This document shows, in pieces, positions 9,361 through 19,067 of a stretch of 64,000 bases of DNA; the first letter of the stretch is position 1, and each line of letters starts with the position of its first letter. Below the pieces are notes generated by a model. It was given only the letters and a program-made list of their open reading frames with translations. It made no database searches and was not told the origin of the DNA. Position numbers and translations under genes: made by a program. Source of the DNA: Methanosarcina mazei S-6 (GTDB taxonomy: Archaea; Halobacteriota; Methanosarcinia; Methanosarcinales; Methanosarcinaceae); NCBI RefSeq assembly GCF_000970205.1, contig NZ_CP009512.1, positions 2,976,001 through 3,040,000 on the forward strand. Direction: 5' to 3'.

Positions 9361-9854
9361 TAGGTAAACGATAGTAAAAGTATGTATGAAATCAATAGTA
9401 AAAGTATGTATGAAATGAAATTTAAATTTGCTTATTTAAACCGGTGTTCTGCCCCTTTCTGAACTTCTGGAAAGTATTGGATTGGCTTTACCAATTCTCA
9501 TAATATTATAAGTCCTTTACTTTTTGATCCAGGCAAAAATATGTAGAAGGAAAAACCAGCGAGCTTCATCCGGCAATACGAGATCAAGATACTGAAAAAT
9601 CGTGTATGTTACATCCTGTAACCCTCTTTTTTCAACTAACTTTCAATCCTGGAATCTCTATTTTCAGTCCTGACACCTGCTGTTCTTTTAATTAATTGTA
9701 AATATTTCCTGCGCTTATATACTGATAACTGCAAACAGGTCTGGAACGAACATCTGCTTCACGGGAAAATGTTCAGACATTTCACAATATGAAGGGAACT
9801 TCTGACCTGTTAGGAAAGAAAAAGGAGTAGCAGTTATCCGGGGAGTGTTATAGC
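9361..9854. other. Divergent intergenic region, larA-like copy 2 / cooS
   Basis: About 490 bp of AT-rich sequence between divergent genes. A short direct repeat (AGTAAAAGTATGTATGAAAT, twice around 9372-9420) is visible. No credible ORF or RNA was seen. Promoter elements for cooS should lie in its right half, but I cannot pick one TATA box with confidence. Confidence 0.5.
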
Positions 9855-11759
9855 ATGGATAAAGAGAGGATTTCCTATCACGAATCCGTTCAAAAGATGT
9901 ATGAGCGGATAAAGGCAGACAATATGACAAATGTCTGGGACCGTTATGAGGCTCAGGGAATAGGAGGGGTCCCTGACAGAAGATGCACTTTCTGTATGGC
10001 AGGAGCCCGCTGTGACCTGTGTTCGAATGGTCCCTGCCGTTCGGACGCTTCAAAAGACAAAAGAGGGGTTTGCGGGATCACTGCCGACGGAATGGCAATG
10101 AGGATGATGCTACTCAGAAACGTAATGGGGGCTTCGACCTACCACTACCACACAGATCAGACCATCCGGACTTTGAGAGAAACTGCAAGGAATAAAACTC
10201 CCTACAGCATCAGGGAGCCTGAGAAACTAAAAACATTCGCCAACAGGTTGGGAATAGATATTTCAGGAAGTGATGCTGAAATTGCCCTTAACCTGTGCGA
10301 ATTTGTTGAAAAAGACTTTAACCGGCCCGCGTATGAGCCAAGCAGAATAGTTGAGATCCTTGCCCCTCCTGAAAGAAAGAAGAGGTGGGAAGAACTGGGG
10401 ATATTTCCGGGAGGAATCTACGGGGAAATGATGCTTTCCACAAGCTCCTGCCTCACAAACGTAGACGGGTATTATGTAAGCCTTGCCCTGAAAGCAATGC
10501 GCCTTGGAATTGCAATGGCATACCAGAGCCAGATAGTAAACGAATACTGCCAGGACGTCCTTTTCGGGATTCCAAGACCCCACACTATGAGGGTGGACCT
10601 CGGGGTTCTGGACCCTGAATATGTAAATGTGCTGCCTAACGGGCACGAGCCTTTCCTGGGATTTGCCATGGTACAGCTTGCGAGAAAACCTGAGTGGCAG
10701 GAAAAAGCAAAGGCGGCGGGGGCAAAAGGTCTCAGGGTCATTGCCAGTATAGAAACCGGGCAGGAAATGATCCAGAGGTGGGAGGAAGACGATGTATTTT
10801 ACGGTTTTACAGGGAACTGGATTTCCCAGGAAGCGGTGCTTGCGAGCAGGTGTGTTGACCTTTTTGCCGCAGACATGAACTGTTCACTTCCAGTTGCTCC
10901 GCTTTACGCCGAGAAGTACAATTTTAAACTTATGCCTGTGAGCGACCTTGTGGCCTTCGAGGGGATAGAAGAGCGCCTTAATTATGACCCTGTAGAAGCT
11001 GAAGAGCAGGCAGCAAAGCTTCTGGATATGGCAGTTGAAAATTTCAAGAATAGAAACAGCTCAGGAGAAGCGGCACTGAATTTTCCAGCAGGAGAAGCTG
11101 TTGTCGGATTCTCAACTGAAAGTATCCTTGATGCCCTTGGAGGCACCCTTGACCCGCTACTGGATGCCATAAAAAGCGGCGCAATCAAAGGAGTTGTCGG
11201 GATGGTATCCTGCACCACATTACGTGACTACGGGCAGGACGTGCACAGTGTTGCCGTGGTAAAAGAACTGATCAAAAGGAATATCCTTGTCCTTTCCATG
11301 GGTTGCGGGAACGCAGCCATGCAGGTGGCAGGCCTCTGCAGCCCCGAAGCCAGAGAATATGCTGGAGACAGCCTTAAGGCTGTTTGTGAAGCACTTGGAG
11401 TCCCGCCAGTGCTAAGTTACGGGACATGCACCGACACCGGTCGGCTTGCTGATCTCCTTGGAGCTATATCCGGAGCCCTTGGAGGAGTGCCCGTTCCTGA
11501 CCTACCTGTTGCTGCCGCAGCTCCCGAGTACATGGAGCAGAAAGCTACAATAGATGCTATCTTTGCTCTTGCGCTGGGGCTCTATACATATGTAAACCCC
11601 GTACCTACCGTTACCGGGGCACCGAACCTTGTCAAATTGCTTACAGAAGACTGCCGGGAAGTCACAGGAGGCCTCCTGAATGTAGAAACGGATGCATTAA
11701 AGGCAGTTGACGGGATAGAACAGCATATAATGGAAAAGAGAAAAAAGCTTGGGATCTGA
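9855..11759 (+). CDS. cooS: Anaerobic CO dehydrogenase catalytic subunit, variant CooS
   Basis: Monofunctional Ni-Fe carbon monoxide dehydrogenase family protein, 634 residues, full length. B-cluster cysteines are at C53, C56, C61 and C73. The D-cluster motif is C44-x2-C47 rather than the C-x7/8-C of the classical enzyme; the CX2C form is known from Desulfovibrio vulgaris CODH, where it binds a [2Fe-2S] cluster. C-cluster positions that align are His264 (in NGHEP), C343 (in DMNC), C453, C484 and C525. However, the ligand equivalent to Cys295 of CODH-II falls at E300, in SIETGQE instead of CCTGNE. The catalytic-region Lys (EQKA) and a His-rich TYHYH segment are kept. No cooF, cooC or hydrogenase genes adjoin it. 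CO oxidation, another redox reaction or a sensing role are all possible. Confidence 0.9.
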   Translation: MDKERISYHESVQKMYERIKADNMTNVWDRYEAQGIGGVPDRRCTFCMAGARCDLCSNGPCRSDASKDKRGVCGITADGMAMRMMLLRNVMGASTYHYHTDQTIRTLRETARNKTPYSIREPEKLKTFANRLGIDISGSDAEIALNLCEFVEKDFNRPAYEPSRIVEILAPPERKKRWEELGIFPGGIYGEMMLSTSSCLTNVDGYYVSLALKAMRLGIAMAYQSQIVNEYCQDVLFGIPRPHTMRVDLGVLDPEYVNVLPNGHEPFLGFAMVQLARKPEWQEKAKAAGAKGLRVIASIETGQEMIQRWEEDDVFYGFTGNWISQEAVLASRCVDLFAADMNCSLPVAPLYAEKYNFKLMPVSDLVAFEGIEERLNYDPVEAEEQAAKLLDMAVENFKNRNSSGEAALNFPAGEAVVGFSTESILDALGGTLDPLLDAIKSGAIKGVVGMVSCTTLRDYGQDVHSVAVVKELIKRNILVLSMGCGNAAMQVAGLCSPEAREYAGDSLKAVCEALGVPPVLSYGTCTDTGRLADLLGAISGALGGVPVPDLPVAAAAPEYMEQKATIDAIFALALGLYTYVNPVPTVTGAPNLVKLLTEDCREVTGGLLNVETDALKAVDGIEQHIMEKRKKLGI

Positions 11760-11772
11760 AGATCCCGGCTTC

Positions 11773-11854
<82 letters not shown>

Positions 11855-11864
11855 GTTCTGGAAA

Positions 11865-12557
11865 TTAAAGCTGTATTGACTCTCCGGGACTCATGATAAT
11901 TACTTTCGTATCAACCTTTGCTTCCACGGCTTTTCGGAACTCTTCAGGGTCCTGCCTGATGACATCAAACGTATTATAGTGCATCGGCACAACGATCCGG
12001 GGCTCGATAAGTTCAACAGCTTTTACAGCTTCCTTTATGCCCATGGTAAATCTGCCCCCTATAGGCAGCAGGGCAATTTCGGGTTTGTAAAGCTCTCCAA
12101 TGAGCTGCATATCTCCAAAAACTCCAGTATCCCCAGAATGATAAACAGAATATCCTCCGATATTTATTACAAAACCTGCAGGGCTTCCTCCATCGAAGCT
12201 GAAACCGGAGGCATCAATTGAAGAAGAATGAAGTGCATGCGTCATTGTAAGGGCTATGCCTTCCACTTCTACTGTGCCTCCCTTGTTCATGCCTTCGGCA
12301 AAGACACCTTTTGATTTTATATAATTTGCAACTTCATGAATCGAAATAATCCTGCAGCCTGTCCGGGCTCCGATCTCGATAGTGTCTCCAAGGTGATCCC
12401 GGTGGCCGTGGGTTACGGCTATTATGTCCGGGTTAAGGTTTTCAGGGCTGCAAGGAGCTTTCGGGTTTTCTGAAATAAAAGGGTCTATCAGGAGTTTCTT
12501 TTCAGCTTCGAGCAGAAAAGCAGCATGCCCGAGCCAGGTAATTTTCAAATCAGCCAT
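11865..12557 (-). CDS. UPF0173 metallo-beta-lactamase-fold hydrolase
   Basis: A 230-residue single-domain protein of the metallo-beta-lactamase superfamily. The zinc-binding [10 protein letters not shown] motif is near residue 50, and later ligands are HSGDTG and PMHYNTF. The opening [12 protein letters not shown] is typical of the UPF0173/UlaG-like family of metal-dependent hydrolases. The physiological substrate is unknown. The start at 12557 is preceded on the reverse strand by GAGGAAGAGAA. It is convergent with cooS across the tetranucleotide repeat and divergent from the next gene. Confidence 0.92.
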   Translation of the reverse strand: MADLKITWLGHAAFLLEAEKKLLIDPFISENPKAPCSPENLNPDIIAVTHGHRDHLGDTIEIGARTGCRIISIHEVANYIKSKGVFAEGMNKGGTVEVEGIALTMTHALHSSSIDASGFSFDGGSPAGFVINIGGYSVYHSGDTGVFGDMQLIGELYKPEIALLPIGGRFTMGIKEAVKAVELIEPRIVVPMHYNTFDVIRQDPEEFRKAVEAKVDTKVIIMSPGESIQL

Positions 12558-12754
12558 TTCTCTTCCTCAAAGTCAGTCATTTTTCGTCAAGACGTAACAA
12601 TGTGTAATGTAATTTTCGATAATGACCGGAGAGTTAGTATTAAATTACCGGATGAGGGACATACAGGAAACAGGTTATGTTTGAAGAAAAACATAAGAAG
12701 AATACCAGCTGTAATAAAGGGTCATAATAATATGTTCCTCTCAGTTAAAATCAA

Positions 12755-13948
12755 ATGAAAATGAAGATGGAAATGAAAATCAGCCTTGTAATCCACGGAC
12801 CCGAAGTAATCGATTCGGGAGAAACTAAAATAGTTCTGGAAAAACTTTCCTGCCTCGGCGAAGTAAAAGCGGAGCTTGGCGGAACCATGGGAAAAACAGC
12901 CGTAATTGACGCCGGGCTTGAAGTAATCATAGATACAGGCAGGCACTTAAAGCCAAGCGTCTGCATAGAATCTTTTTTTGAAACAGCCGACCTTATTTGC
13001 CTTCTGAACCGGGGAAAAACTCTGGAAACAGGCAAAATCTTCGGAGCAAAGGTCGCTGCCCGCCTGAAAGATCCCGAAAAGAAGCCCCTGGTTCAGATCG
13101 AAAGCCCTGGCTGTTCCTGTGGAAAGCTTATTCCCCTGAATAAAAAAGCTGAAAGCTTTATTGAAAAACTCTCCGAAACCCTCGGGGTTCCTGCAGAAAG
13201 CCCTCTGATTTTCCACAACCCGATTTCCACAGAAACTTGCGCAAAAACCGGAATAACCAGAATAATCCGCGAAATCTCAGGGGTTCTTCCGGGAGAAAAT
13301 ATCTTTGTAAATGGGATTGTTATCGGAAAAGCATCATCTTCAAAAATAAGGATAATCTCCGAAAACGGCTTCATCACTGCAATCGAAGGCGGAGAAATAA
13401 AAGATCACGGTCTAGAAAAGTTACACAATTACAAAAAAAGAGACCCTGTAGACCTTGCAGGAGCCTGGATAAAAAGCGGAGACATCAGAAGAAGCATTCC
13501 CTCACTTCCGGAGGTCCGGGAACAAAACTCCAGCGCCATCAAATCATATTTTATTTCCGAAGACAGGGCGGGGAGTATCATACCTGGAAAAGTTGTGCTT
13601 ATTGACCATGAAGCTGAGAAATCCTACGAACTTTCTGCAGGGGCTGAGCTTGTGGTTACGGTTGGGGATGACACTACAGCCATAGCAGGAGATGTCCTCT
13701 ACAGGCTTGGCATCCCTATCATCGGGATCACAGACGGAGACTGCGACAATGTTACCTGCGAGCCAAAAACCTTTTCGGGATCGATTATCCTCAGGCTGGA
13801 ACCTGGAAACGATGATATCGTGGGCATGAGGATAAAGAAGGAGCTTTTAAAAGGACAAAATTCGGCTGTTTTTGAGGATCTTCTAGCTTTTAAAGAAGAG
13901 GTTCTGAAACTGGCAGAGCCTTCCATTGAGGCTGTTTTTAAATATTGA
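12755..13948 (+). CDS. Conserved archaeal protein of unknown function (DUF2117-like)
   Basis: A 397-residue soluble protein. It opens with ISLVIHGPEVIDSG, and has a glycine-rich ELGGTMGKTAVIDAG segment, a Cys cluster SPGCSCGKL near residue 115, and a C-terminal domain with VVTVGDDTTAIAGD and GIPIIGITDGDCDN. From memory this matches the methanogen family DUF2117; no function is established that I know of. The GDDTT and TDGDCDN acidic clusters look like metal- or nucleotide-binding loops (inference). Four in-frame ATGs (12755, 12761, 12767, 12773) start the gene and none has a clear ribosome-binding site. The last gives MKISLVIHGPE and may be the real start. Confidence 0.75.
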   Translation: MKMKMEMKISLVIHGPEVIDSGETKIVLEKLSCLGEVKAELGGTMGKTAVIDAGLEVIIDTGRHLKPSVCIESFFETADLICLLNRGKTLETGKIFGAKVAARLKDPEKKPLVQIESPGCSCGKLIPLNKKAESFIEKLSETLGVPAESPLIFHNPISTETCAKTGITRIIREISGVLPGENIFVNGIVIGKASSSKIRIISENGFITAIEGGEIKDHGLEKLHNYKKRDPVDLAGAWIKSGDIRRSIPSLPEVREQNSSAIKSYFISEDRAGSIIPGKVVLIDHEAEKSYELSAGAELVVTVGDDTTAIAGDVLYRLGIPIIGITDGDCDNVTCEPKTFSGSIILRLEPGNDDIVGMRIKKELLKGQNSAVFEDLLAFKEEVLKLAEPSIEAVFKY

Positions 13949-14245
13949 AAAACCCTGACCTGCACAGCAATATTTGATATATCGGATCATTCCTGTCCTA
14001 CTCAACGAGGAAGAGTGACCAGTCAGGTAGAGTGTTTGAGCACTCACTTTGAATTTTTAGCTATATGAATGAGATAGTAGTAACTATCAGAGTCAACTGA
14101 AAATATTTCCTGAAAGTATTCCCCGAATATTATAATGAATCCAAACATAGAAAGACGATAACGTTCATTAATAGAAAATCTTTAATACATTTGAACATAA
14201 GTTATGAAGTAATCAGGGGAAAAGGGGGTTTGAATTCTGGACATA
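13949..14245. other. Intergenic region before the secretion ATPase
   Basis: About 300 bp without a gene. Two small inverted repeats are visible: GAGTG/CACTC (14030-14045) and GATAGT-AGTA-ACTATC (around 14070). A purine-rich AAAAGGGGG lies 18 nt before the next start codon. Confidence 0.4.
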
Positions 14246-17116
14246 ATGCTAAAACTTCATGACGCCGCCAGCAGCTTGCAGGAAACTGCTAAAAGCCTGA
14301 CTAAGGGAGCAGTTCAGGACAAAAAGAAAGAGGAAGAGGAAACCTGTCCTCACAGGATAAAACAGACGAAAAACAGGAAGACAATAATTATTAACTGCCG
14401 TGAATGTGAAGCCGGGTCTTCACTTAACGACCCGCACTGCAGGAGGAACATTTTCGGAATCCTGCAAAAAGAGATTCATGCCGACTGCCTTGTGCTCTCA
14501 AGGCTTTATGAACGGGACTACGAAGGAAAATCCCTGTCCCTGCTTTATGCTCTGGCAGGCTTTAAGGGAACTATTGCAGCATACAGGAGTATTGAAACTG
14601 TCCCCGAATCCTGTACCAGGCAGGAAAAGAGAAAATGTGAGCTGGAAAGAAAAGAAATAATTGATTTTCTTTCCGAAACCGTGGAAACAGATCCTTTAAA
14701 AGCCAGGTTCGAGCTCAGGGAGATAATTCGTGAAAAGAAGAGGGCAAAAGTTCCAGATACTACTCCGGATACTATCCGAGATGGCACGTCAGATACCATT
14801 TCAGATACCATTTCAGATACCATTTCAGATACCATATCAGCCTGTCTTATGTGCTCCGAATCCTTCTACCGGACCCTGAATGAAATAGAAGAAAAAATAT
14901 CCTGTTTTCCTGAAATTTCTGAATTTCCTGTTATCAAAAAAGCCGGTTATGAATCCGGTTTTTTCCCGGCATCAGGCAGGTCAGAAGGTCATGAAGATGA
15001 AAACAAAAAGATAAATTTCCAGGAAGAAAAAACAGGAAAAAGCCCAAAGGTCAATTTAAAAGGAAGAAAAGCTGGGAACAGTGTTGGAAGCCTGATTGAA
15101 AACACCTCTGGAAAAGCATCTCCTGCCTCTTTATCGGGGATCTCCCTATCCAGGCATTTCCTGGATTCGGTTAAAGGGAAGGGTAAGAAAAAGGAGAAAA
15201 CAGAGGAAAGCAAAAAGGACAAATTTGTAAATAATTCCGCAATCTCTACAGATTTCACAGACACTTTTTTTGACTATGAAAGCAGGATCAAATCTCACGT
15301 CAGACCACCTTTTTCCAGTTCGAGGATTTATACCGAGGCTCCGGAAAATACCGAATTTCTCGAATGTTACGACATAAATGGCAGGGAAGGAAGAAACCTT
15401 GAAGTCTCCATTTACCGCTACACAGACAGGCCGGAAAAGCTGTATATGATTCGGCCTCCGGAATACAACCTCAGGCAGGAAGAACTCAGGCTTCTTGAAA
15501 AAGTCAGGAGGAAGATGATCAGGCACAGGCCAAAAGACCTTGCTTTTGCAGACCCGACAGGAGCAAGGGAATACTTTAAGCGCATGGCAAAATCCCTCCT
15601 GGGAGAAGAATTGCTTGAAAGCGGGAAATCCTGCAGTCCGAATGAACTTGAAAGTTATGCCGACCTCCTTGCAAGGTATACAAACGGGCTCGGGATCGTA
15701 GAAGACCTCCTTTCAGATCAGAGAATAACGGATGTATACATCAATGCCCCTGCTGATACCAACCCGGTGCATGTTGTAATGGAAGGGGAGGAATGTACGA
15801 GCAATGTTTTCCTTTCGCAGGACGACCTGGATGCCCTTGTCTCAAGGTTCAGGACAATCAGCGGAAGGCCCTTTGGAGAAGCGATTCCCGTGCTTGAGCT
15901 TAACCTAGAGGCTTTCGGGGTAAGGGTATCAGTAATAGGGGACCCCCTCAGTGCAAACGGGCTTGCCTACGCTTTCCGAAAACATTCCCTTACACCCTGG
16001 ACTCTGCCAAAACTGATCAATACAGGCTCGATTTCTCCTTTTGCAGCCGGGCTTTTAAGCTTCCTTATGGATGGGCAGGCTTCTGTCCTTGTTGCAGGAG
16101 AGGTGGGAGCCGGAAAAACATCTCTTCTATCGGCAATGCTGCTTGAAATCCCGCAAAAATACAGGATTTTGACAATAGAAGATACTCACGAACTCCCTAC
16201 AGAAGAACTCCAGGAACTGGGCTGGAAAGTGCAGGGCATGAGTTCTCAGTCTTCAGTCCTGAAGTCCGGCGCGGAAATGAGCCCTGAAACTGCACTTCGG
16301 GCTGCTTTGAGGCTTGGGAGCTCATCTCTTGTGCTCGGAGAGGTAAGGGGACCTGAAGTTAAAGTGCTTTATGAAGCCATGCAGGTGGGAAATGCCGGAA
16401 ACTCAGTTATAGGCACAATCCACGGCTCATCCGTTGAGAACGTTTATGAAAGAGTCGTACACACCCTTGGTGTCCCTCCTGCATCTTTTAAAGCTACGGA
16501 CGCCGTAATAATCTGTTCAGGCATCAGGCCGGGTGGAAGCATGAGAAAAGTAAAAAGGGTCAGCAGAATTGCAGAGGTTACCTGTGCCTGTATAGAAGAA
16601 CTTGAACCCTCTGAAATCTTTACCGACATCATGTATTACGATCCTTCTCAGGACTGCCTGCTTGCAGGAGAGGCTCTCGAACAGGGGCAGTCCGAACTTA
16701 TAGGAAAAATTGCCCGGAAATGGGGAGTCACCATTGATACTGCCATAAAAAATATTGAACTCAGGGCCAGGATAAAAGAAAAAATTGCAGTTGAAGGAGT
16801 TAAAATGCCATTCCTGCTCGAAGCAGAAGCTGTAAGTGAAGCAAATAATATGTTCTGGCTGCTTTCGGATTCGACCAAAACAAATAGCAGGACTGGAACA
16901 GAAAACAGGACAGCGCGCAGAGCTGGTTTTGAAAATAGCCCGGATTCCGGTTCAGAAGTCTACCTTGAAGAGCTGTACACGCTATGGGAATTGTGGTTTG
17001 AGGATTTTATTAGAGAGCTGAGCGGAAAAGGAAAGCAGAGATTGGGAGTTCATCTGTCTGGAGAAAAAGCACTATCAGAGGAAAAACAGAGTCCAGAAAC
17101 AAAAATAATTGCCTGA
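14246..17116 (+). CDS. tadA: TadA/VirB11-like type II/IV secretion ATPase
   Basis: Cytoplasmic motor ATPase for assembly of a type IV pilus-like structure, 956 residues. The C-terminal half holds the ATPase core: Walker A GEVGAGKTSL near residue 618, Asp-box EDTHELP, Walker B LVLGEVRGPEV near residue 695, and His-box GTIHGSS. The N-terminus has a four-cysteine motif (C34, C51, C54, C65), a likely metal site resembling N-termini of other archaeal pilus ATPases. Between them (about residues 175-370) is a long low-complexity region rich in Lys, Glu and Ser, carrying an SDTI repeat. That extension makes the protein far longer than the usual 500-600 residues. The membrane partner follows 13 bp later. 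No pilin or prepilin peptidase is nearby. Confidence 0.92.
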   Translation: MLKLHDAASSLQETAKSLTKGAVQDKKKEEEETCPHRIKQTKNRKTIIINCRECEAGSSLNDPHCRRNIFGILQKEIHADCLVLSRLYERDYEGKSLSLLYALAGFKGTIAAYRSIETVPESCTRQEKRKCELERKEIIDFLSETVETDPLKARFELREIIREKKRAKVPDTTPDTIRDGTSDTISDTISDTISDTISACLMCSESFYRTLNEIEEKISCFPEISEFPVIKKAGYESGFFPASGRSEGHEDENKKINFQEEKTGKSPKVNLKGRKAGNSVGSLIENTSGKASPASLSGISLSRHFLDSVKGKGKKKEKTEESKKDKFVNNSAISTDFTDTFFDYESRIKSHVRPPFSSSRIYTEAPENTEFLECYDINGREGRNLEVSIYRYTDRPEKLYMIRPPEYNLRQEELRLLEKVRRKMIRHRPKDLAFADPTGAREYFKRMAKSLLGEELLESGKSCSPNELESYADLLARYTNGLGIVEDLLSDQRITDVYINAPADTNPVHVVMEGEECTSNVFLSQDDLDALVSRFRTISGRPFGEAIPVLELNLEAFGVRVSVIGDPLSANGLAYAFRKHSLTPWTLPKLINTGSISPFAAGLLSFLMDGQASVLVAGEVGAGKTSLLSAMLLEIPQKYRILTIEDTHELPTEELQELGWKVQGMSSQSSVLKSGAEMSPETALRAALRLGSSSLVLGEVRGPEVKVLYEAMQVGNAGNSVIGTIHGSSVENVYERVVHTLGVPPASFKATDAVIICSGIRPGGSMRKVKRVSRIAEVTCACIEELEPSEIFTDIMYYDPSQDCLLAGEALEQGQSELIGKIARKWGVTIDTAIKNIELRARIKEKIAVEGVKMPFLLEAEAVSEANNMFWLLSDSTKTNSRTGTENRTARRAGFENSPDSGSEVYLEELYTLWELWFEDFIRELSGKGKQRLGVHLSGEKALSEEKQSPETKIIA
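14789..14836. repeat. 12-bp in-frame repeat inside the secretion ATPase gene
   Basis: Four copies of TCAGATACCATT, the last ending in A, encode a four-residue SDTI/ISDT unit in the disordered N-terminal extension. The unit is a multiple of three, so copy-number change would alter length without a frameshift. Confidence 0.9.
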
Positions 17117-17129
17117 GGGGTCATGAAAG

Positions 17130-19067
17130 ATGGAAGAAAGCGGCTGGTATGTAAGAGCCTGTAAATCCACAGCAAAACAATGGGAATGGGCTATCCCTAA
17201 CCCTCAGGCCTTCAGCAGGAAATGTGAAAAAAGCGTGAGCCCTGAATACAGGGATGCCCTCAGGTTTACAGGTTTTGATCTGGAAGCCTTTGAGACCGTA
17301 CTGTTTTCTTACGCCGGGACATTTGTGGCTTTAATCCTGCTGCTCGGGATAGATTTTTTCCTGCTCCTTTCCAGAAGTTTTGATTCTAAATCTCTTTTCA
17401 TAATGGGGACCCTGACTTTTATTATTCCGCTGATAGTTCTCTACTACCTTAGCGAATATGTGAAGATAAAAGCCGGATTGATGAAAATATCCTCTCTTGG
17501 AGATATTCCGGAAATACTGAGCTATATTATCATGTCAATGAAGCTGGTCCCAAACCTTGAACACGCCGTCCTTTTTGCAGCCCGGAACTCCGGGAGACCT
17601 CTTGCCACGGACTTAAAAAAACTTACCTGGGACCTGAATTTAAGAATCTACAGCAGCATGGACGATGCCCTTCTATCTTTTGCCGACCTGTGGGGCAGAA
17701 ACAGCGAATACTTCAAGCGTTCCCTGCACCTTATCAAGAGCTCAACAGCCGAACCCGACGAAGCCCAGAGGGTCATTACCCTGAACCGCGCCCTCGATAT
17801 TAGCCTTGAAGGGACTGAAAACCTGATGGAAGCTTTTGCCGAAAAGCTGAAGACTCCAAGTTACATCCTCTACTCAATTTTTATCCTGATCCCGCTCGCC
17901 CTTGTTGCACTCCTGCCTGCAGTAACGGTTGTAGGGATGAAACCAAAAACCTCTGACCTTGTCCTTCTCTACGACTTTATTTTTCCACTCCTTGCAGCGG
18001 TCTATTCAGAGTATATCCTGATGCAGAGACCTGTCGCATTTGCCCCGAGAAAAATTCCAGACACCCATCCCGATCTTGCAGATATAAAGCAGAAGAAGCG
18101 AACTGCCATACTCACAGGAGCCCTGGTCTGTGCATTGACGGCTCCTCTGGGCTATATTCTTCTGGCTTCGGGAAACCCCGGTGGAATAGTTTCCACAAAC
18201 CCTCTAGAGGGATACCTTCTTCCAGCCCTTCCTTTAGTTATTGGAGGAACTGCGGGACTTTCAATCTACCTGTACTTTTCATCTCTTCCGTACAAGAAAA
18301 TAAGAGACAGAATAAAACAGATGGAGCAGGAGTTTGCAGACTCCCTTTTTGTGCTCGGCAGAAGGATTTCGGAAGGGAAAGCACCTGAAGAAGCCTTTGC
18401 CCATACTGCAAGGACGATGGAAGGCTCAAAAATAGGGGAAGCCTATGAGGGAATTTCCATGAACCTGCTCAGTATGAGGACAAACCTCAAAGACGCCGTT
18501 TTTGACGAAGAATTTGGGGCTTTCAGGCACGTATATTCCGAGAGGATAAGGAACACCATGCTCCTCTTTACGGAAAGCGTCCACAAAAACCACGAGGCTG
18601 CAGGTGCTTCGATTATCAAGCTTGCAGACCATTTAAAAGAACTCAGCGACGTAGAAGAGCGAATCAGGCGTTCCCTTTATGACGTCACCTCAACAATGCG
18701 TACCACCGCTGCGATTTTTGCGCCCCTTATTGCAGGAATTACCCTTGCCCTTTCCGAAGTTATTACAAAAATCCTGAACCAGGTAGCAGAAAGGGTGAGC
18801 AGGGTCCCGGCAGACCTTTCCGGAATGCCCGTAGAAATCAGCCCTGAAACTTTCTCTCAGTCAATTCCTCCGGACCAGTTCCTGCTTACGATAGGTGTCT
18901 ACATTGTCCTTATCAGTGCAATCCTTACCCGCTTTGCAGGAGCCATAGAATATGGAGGAGAACGTGCGCAGTTGAAATACGACCTCGCCTGTATGCTTCC
19001 GGTAACTGTGGTCATCTTTGCGGTTTCAGCTGCTGCTTCAAGGGTTATTTTCGAAGGGCTGGTATGA
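17130..19067 (+). CDS. tadC: TadC-like type II secretion system F-family membrane protein
   Basis: Inner-membrane platform protein partner of the TadA-like ATPase, 645 residues. It contains two T2SSF-type modules, each a cytoplasmic helical bundle flanked by transmembrane segments. Hydrophobic spans occur at about residues 58-80, 85-108, 250-275, 325-345, 360-380, 525-550, 590-610 and 620-642. The helical stretch AGLMKISSLGDIPEILSYI begins the first T2SSF domain, and EQEFADSLFVLGRRISEGK begins the second. The gene starts 13 bp after the ATPase gene and is surely cotranscribed with it. The protein ends VSAAASRVIFEGLV, a tail that recurs as a decayed copy at 20910-20991. Confidence 0.9.
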   Translation: MEESGWYVRACKSTAKQWEWAIPNPQAFSRKCEKSVSPEYRDALRFTGFDLEAFETVLFSYAGTFVALILLLGIDFFLLLSRSFDSKSLFIMGTLTFIIPLIVLYYLSEYVKIKAGLMKISSLGDIPEILSYIIMSMKLVPNLEHAVLFAARNSGRPLATDLKKLTWDLNLRIYSSMDDALLSFADLWGRNSEYFKRSLHLIKSSTAEPDEAQRVITLNRALDISLEGTENLMEAFAEKLKTPSYILYSIFILIPLALVALLPAVTVVGMKPKTSDLVLLYDFIFPLLAAVYSEYILMQRPVAFAPRKIPDTHPDLADIKQKKRTAILTGALVCALTAPLGYILLASGNPGGIVSTNPLEGYLLPALPLVIGGTAGLSIYLYFSSLPYKKIRDRIKQMEQEFADSLFVLGRRISEGKAPEEAFAHTARTMEGSKIGEAYEGISMNLLSMRTNLKDAVFDEEFGAFRHVYSERIRNTMLLFTESVHKNHEAAGASIIKLADHLKELSDVEERIRRSLYDVTSTMRTTAAIFAPLIAGITLALSEVITKILNQVAERVSRVPADLSGMPVEISPETFSQSIPPDQFLLTIGVYIVLISAILTRFAGAIEYGGERAQLKYDLACMLPVTVVIFAVSAAASRVIFEGLV

